DNA of 5,801 nucleotides. Origin: Fibrobacterota bacterium (GTDB lineage: Bacteria; Fibrobacterota; Chitinivibrionia; Chitinivibrionales; Chitinispirillaceae). Positions 5,586 through 5,801 of this stretch are shown here, in pieces. A program made the position numbers and the translations under genes. The notes beneath the pieces are model-generated. The model ran no database searches. It saw nothing but the letters and a program-made list of their open reading frames with translations, and was not told the origin of the DNA. The DNA lies in NCBI GenBank assembly GCA_023436145.1, contig JAEZKP010000098.1, positions 1 through 5,801 on the forward strand. The letters are read 5' to 3'. Position 1 is the first letter of the stretch, and each line of letters begins with the position of its first letter.

Positions 5586-5801
5586 ATGAGTCGTAAACTA
5601 TTAACTAAGTTCATTGCAGGACTTATGATTGGTGGATTGCTTGCCTCCGGCTATGCACAGACACCGGTTCAAAAACATGGTAAATTATCAACCAGTGGTC
5701 CGTATCTTCTTAACGAACACGGTCAGATCGTTCAGTTAAGAGGGATGAGTTTTTTCTGGAGCAGATCCGATTGGGGTGGAACCCAGTTTTACACCAGAGA
5801 T
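5586..5801 (+). CDS. Secreted glycoside hydrolase family 5 enzyme, N-terminal part (cut by window end)
   Basis: Only the first 72 codons are present. The ATG at 5586 follows AGGGGAG (5572-5578) with a seven-base spacer, so the start is well supported. Residues 1-24 form a signal peptide (basic MSRKLLTK, hydrophobic core, probable cleavage after SGYA). Mature residues 30-70, with KHGKLSTSGPYLLNEHG, QIVQLRGMSFFWS and the following WGGTQFY, are the typical first strand of the GH5 barrel in endoglucanases, where LRGMS is highly conserved. The enzyme should act outside the cell on beta-1,4-glucan such as cellulose; another GH5 specificity, such as mannanase, cannot be excluded. The catalytic glutamates and any C-terminal binding or sorting domains lie beyond the window. 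It is transcribed divergently from the double-module secreted protein. Confidence 0.88.
   Translation, partial: MSRKLLTKFIAGLMIGGLLASGYAQTPVQKHGKLSTSGPYLLNEHGQIVQLRGMSFFWSRSDWGGTQFYTRD

Overview
The window carries two complete operon-like blocks on the minus strand and the start of one plus-strand gene. It most resembles a cellulolytic member of the Fibrobacterota (Fibrobacter or Chitinispirillum-like). The reasons are an N-terminal family 5 glycoside hydrolase, a divergent secreted protein with two CBM11/CIA30-like beta-sandwich modules, a C-terminal domain like type IX secretion sorting domains, and AT-rich spacers. This placement is inferred from protein style; no rRNA or other marker is present.

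Layout from the left. Bases 1-203 are non-coding and contain several inverted repeats; one near base 1 looks like a plus-strand terminator for a gene outside the window. Bases 204-735 (minus) hold a compact overlapping pair: a DUF4258 protein followed by a 70-residue partner, organised like a toxin-antitoxin module. Bases 862-2445 (minus) encode peptide chain release factor 3 (prfC), with all five GTPase motifs intact. Bases 2446-3452 are about 1 kb without a convincing gene; the best candidate is a 39-codon minus-strand ORF with a good ribosome binding site. A strong intrinsic terminator at 3453-3484 ends the next minus-strand gene, which encodes a 585-residue secreted protein at 3516-5273. 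Bases 5274-5585 are a divergent promoter region. From 5586 to the right edge runs the start of a secreted GH5 enzyme on the plus strand.

The right half is probably one functional unit: an extracellular glycan hydrolase and a secreted glycan-binding-like protein transcribed away from a shared control region. That region contains a near-consensus sigma-70 promoter for the minus gene, a perfect 16-bp palindrome just downstream of its -10 box, and an 11-bp element occurring once on each promoter side in opposite orientation. This suggests common regulation by one DNA-binding protein. The left half is unrelated: a translation termination factor followed in the same direction by an accessory two-gene module.

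No tRNA, rRNA, CRISPR array or intact insertion sequence was recognised.
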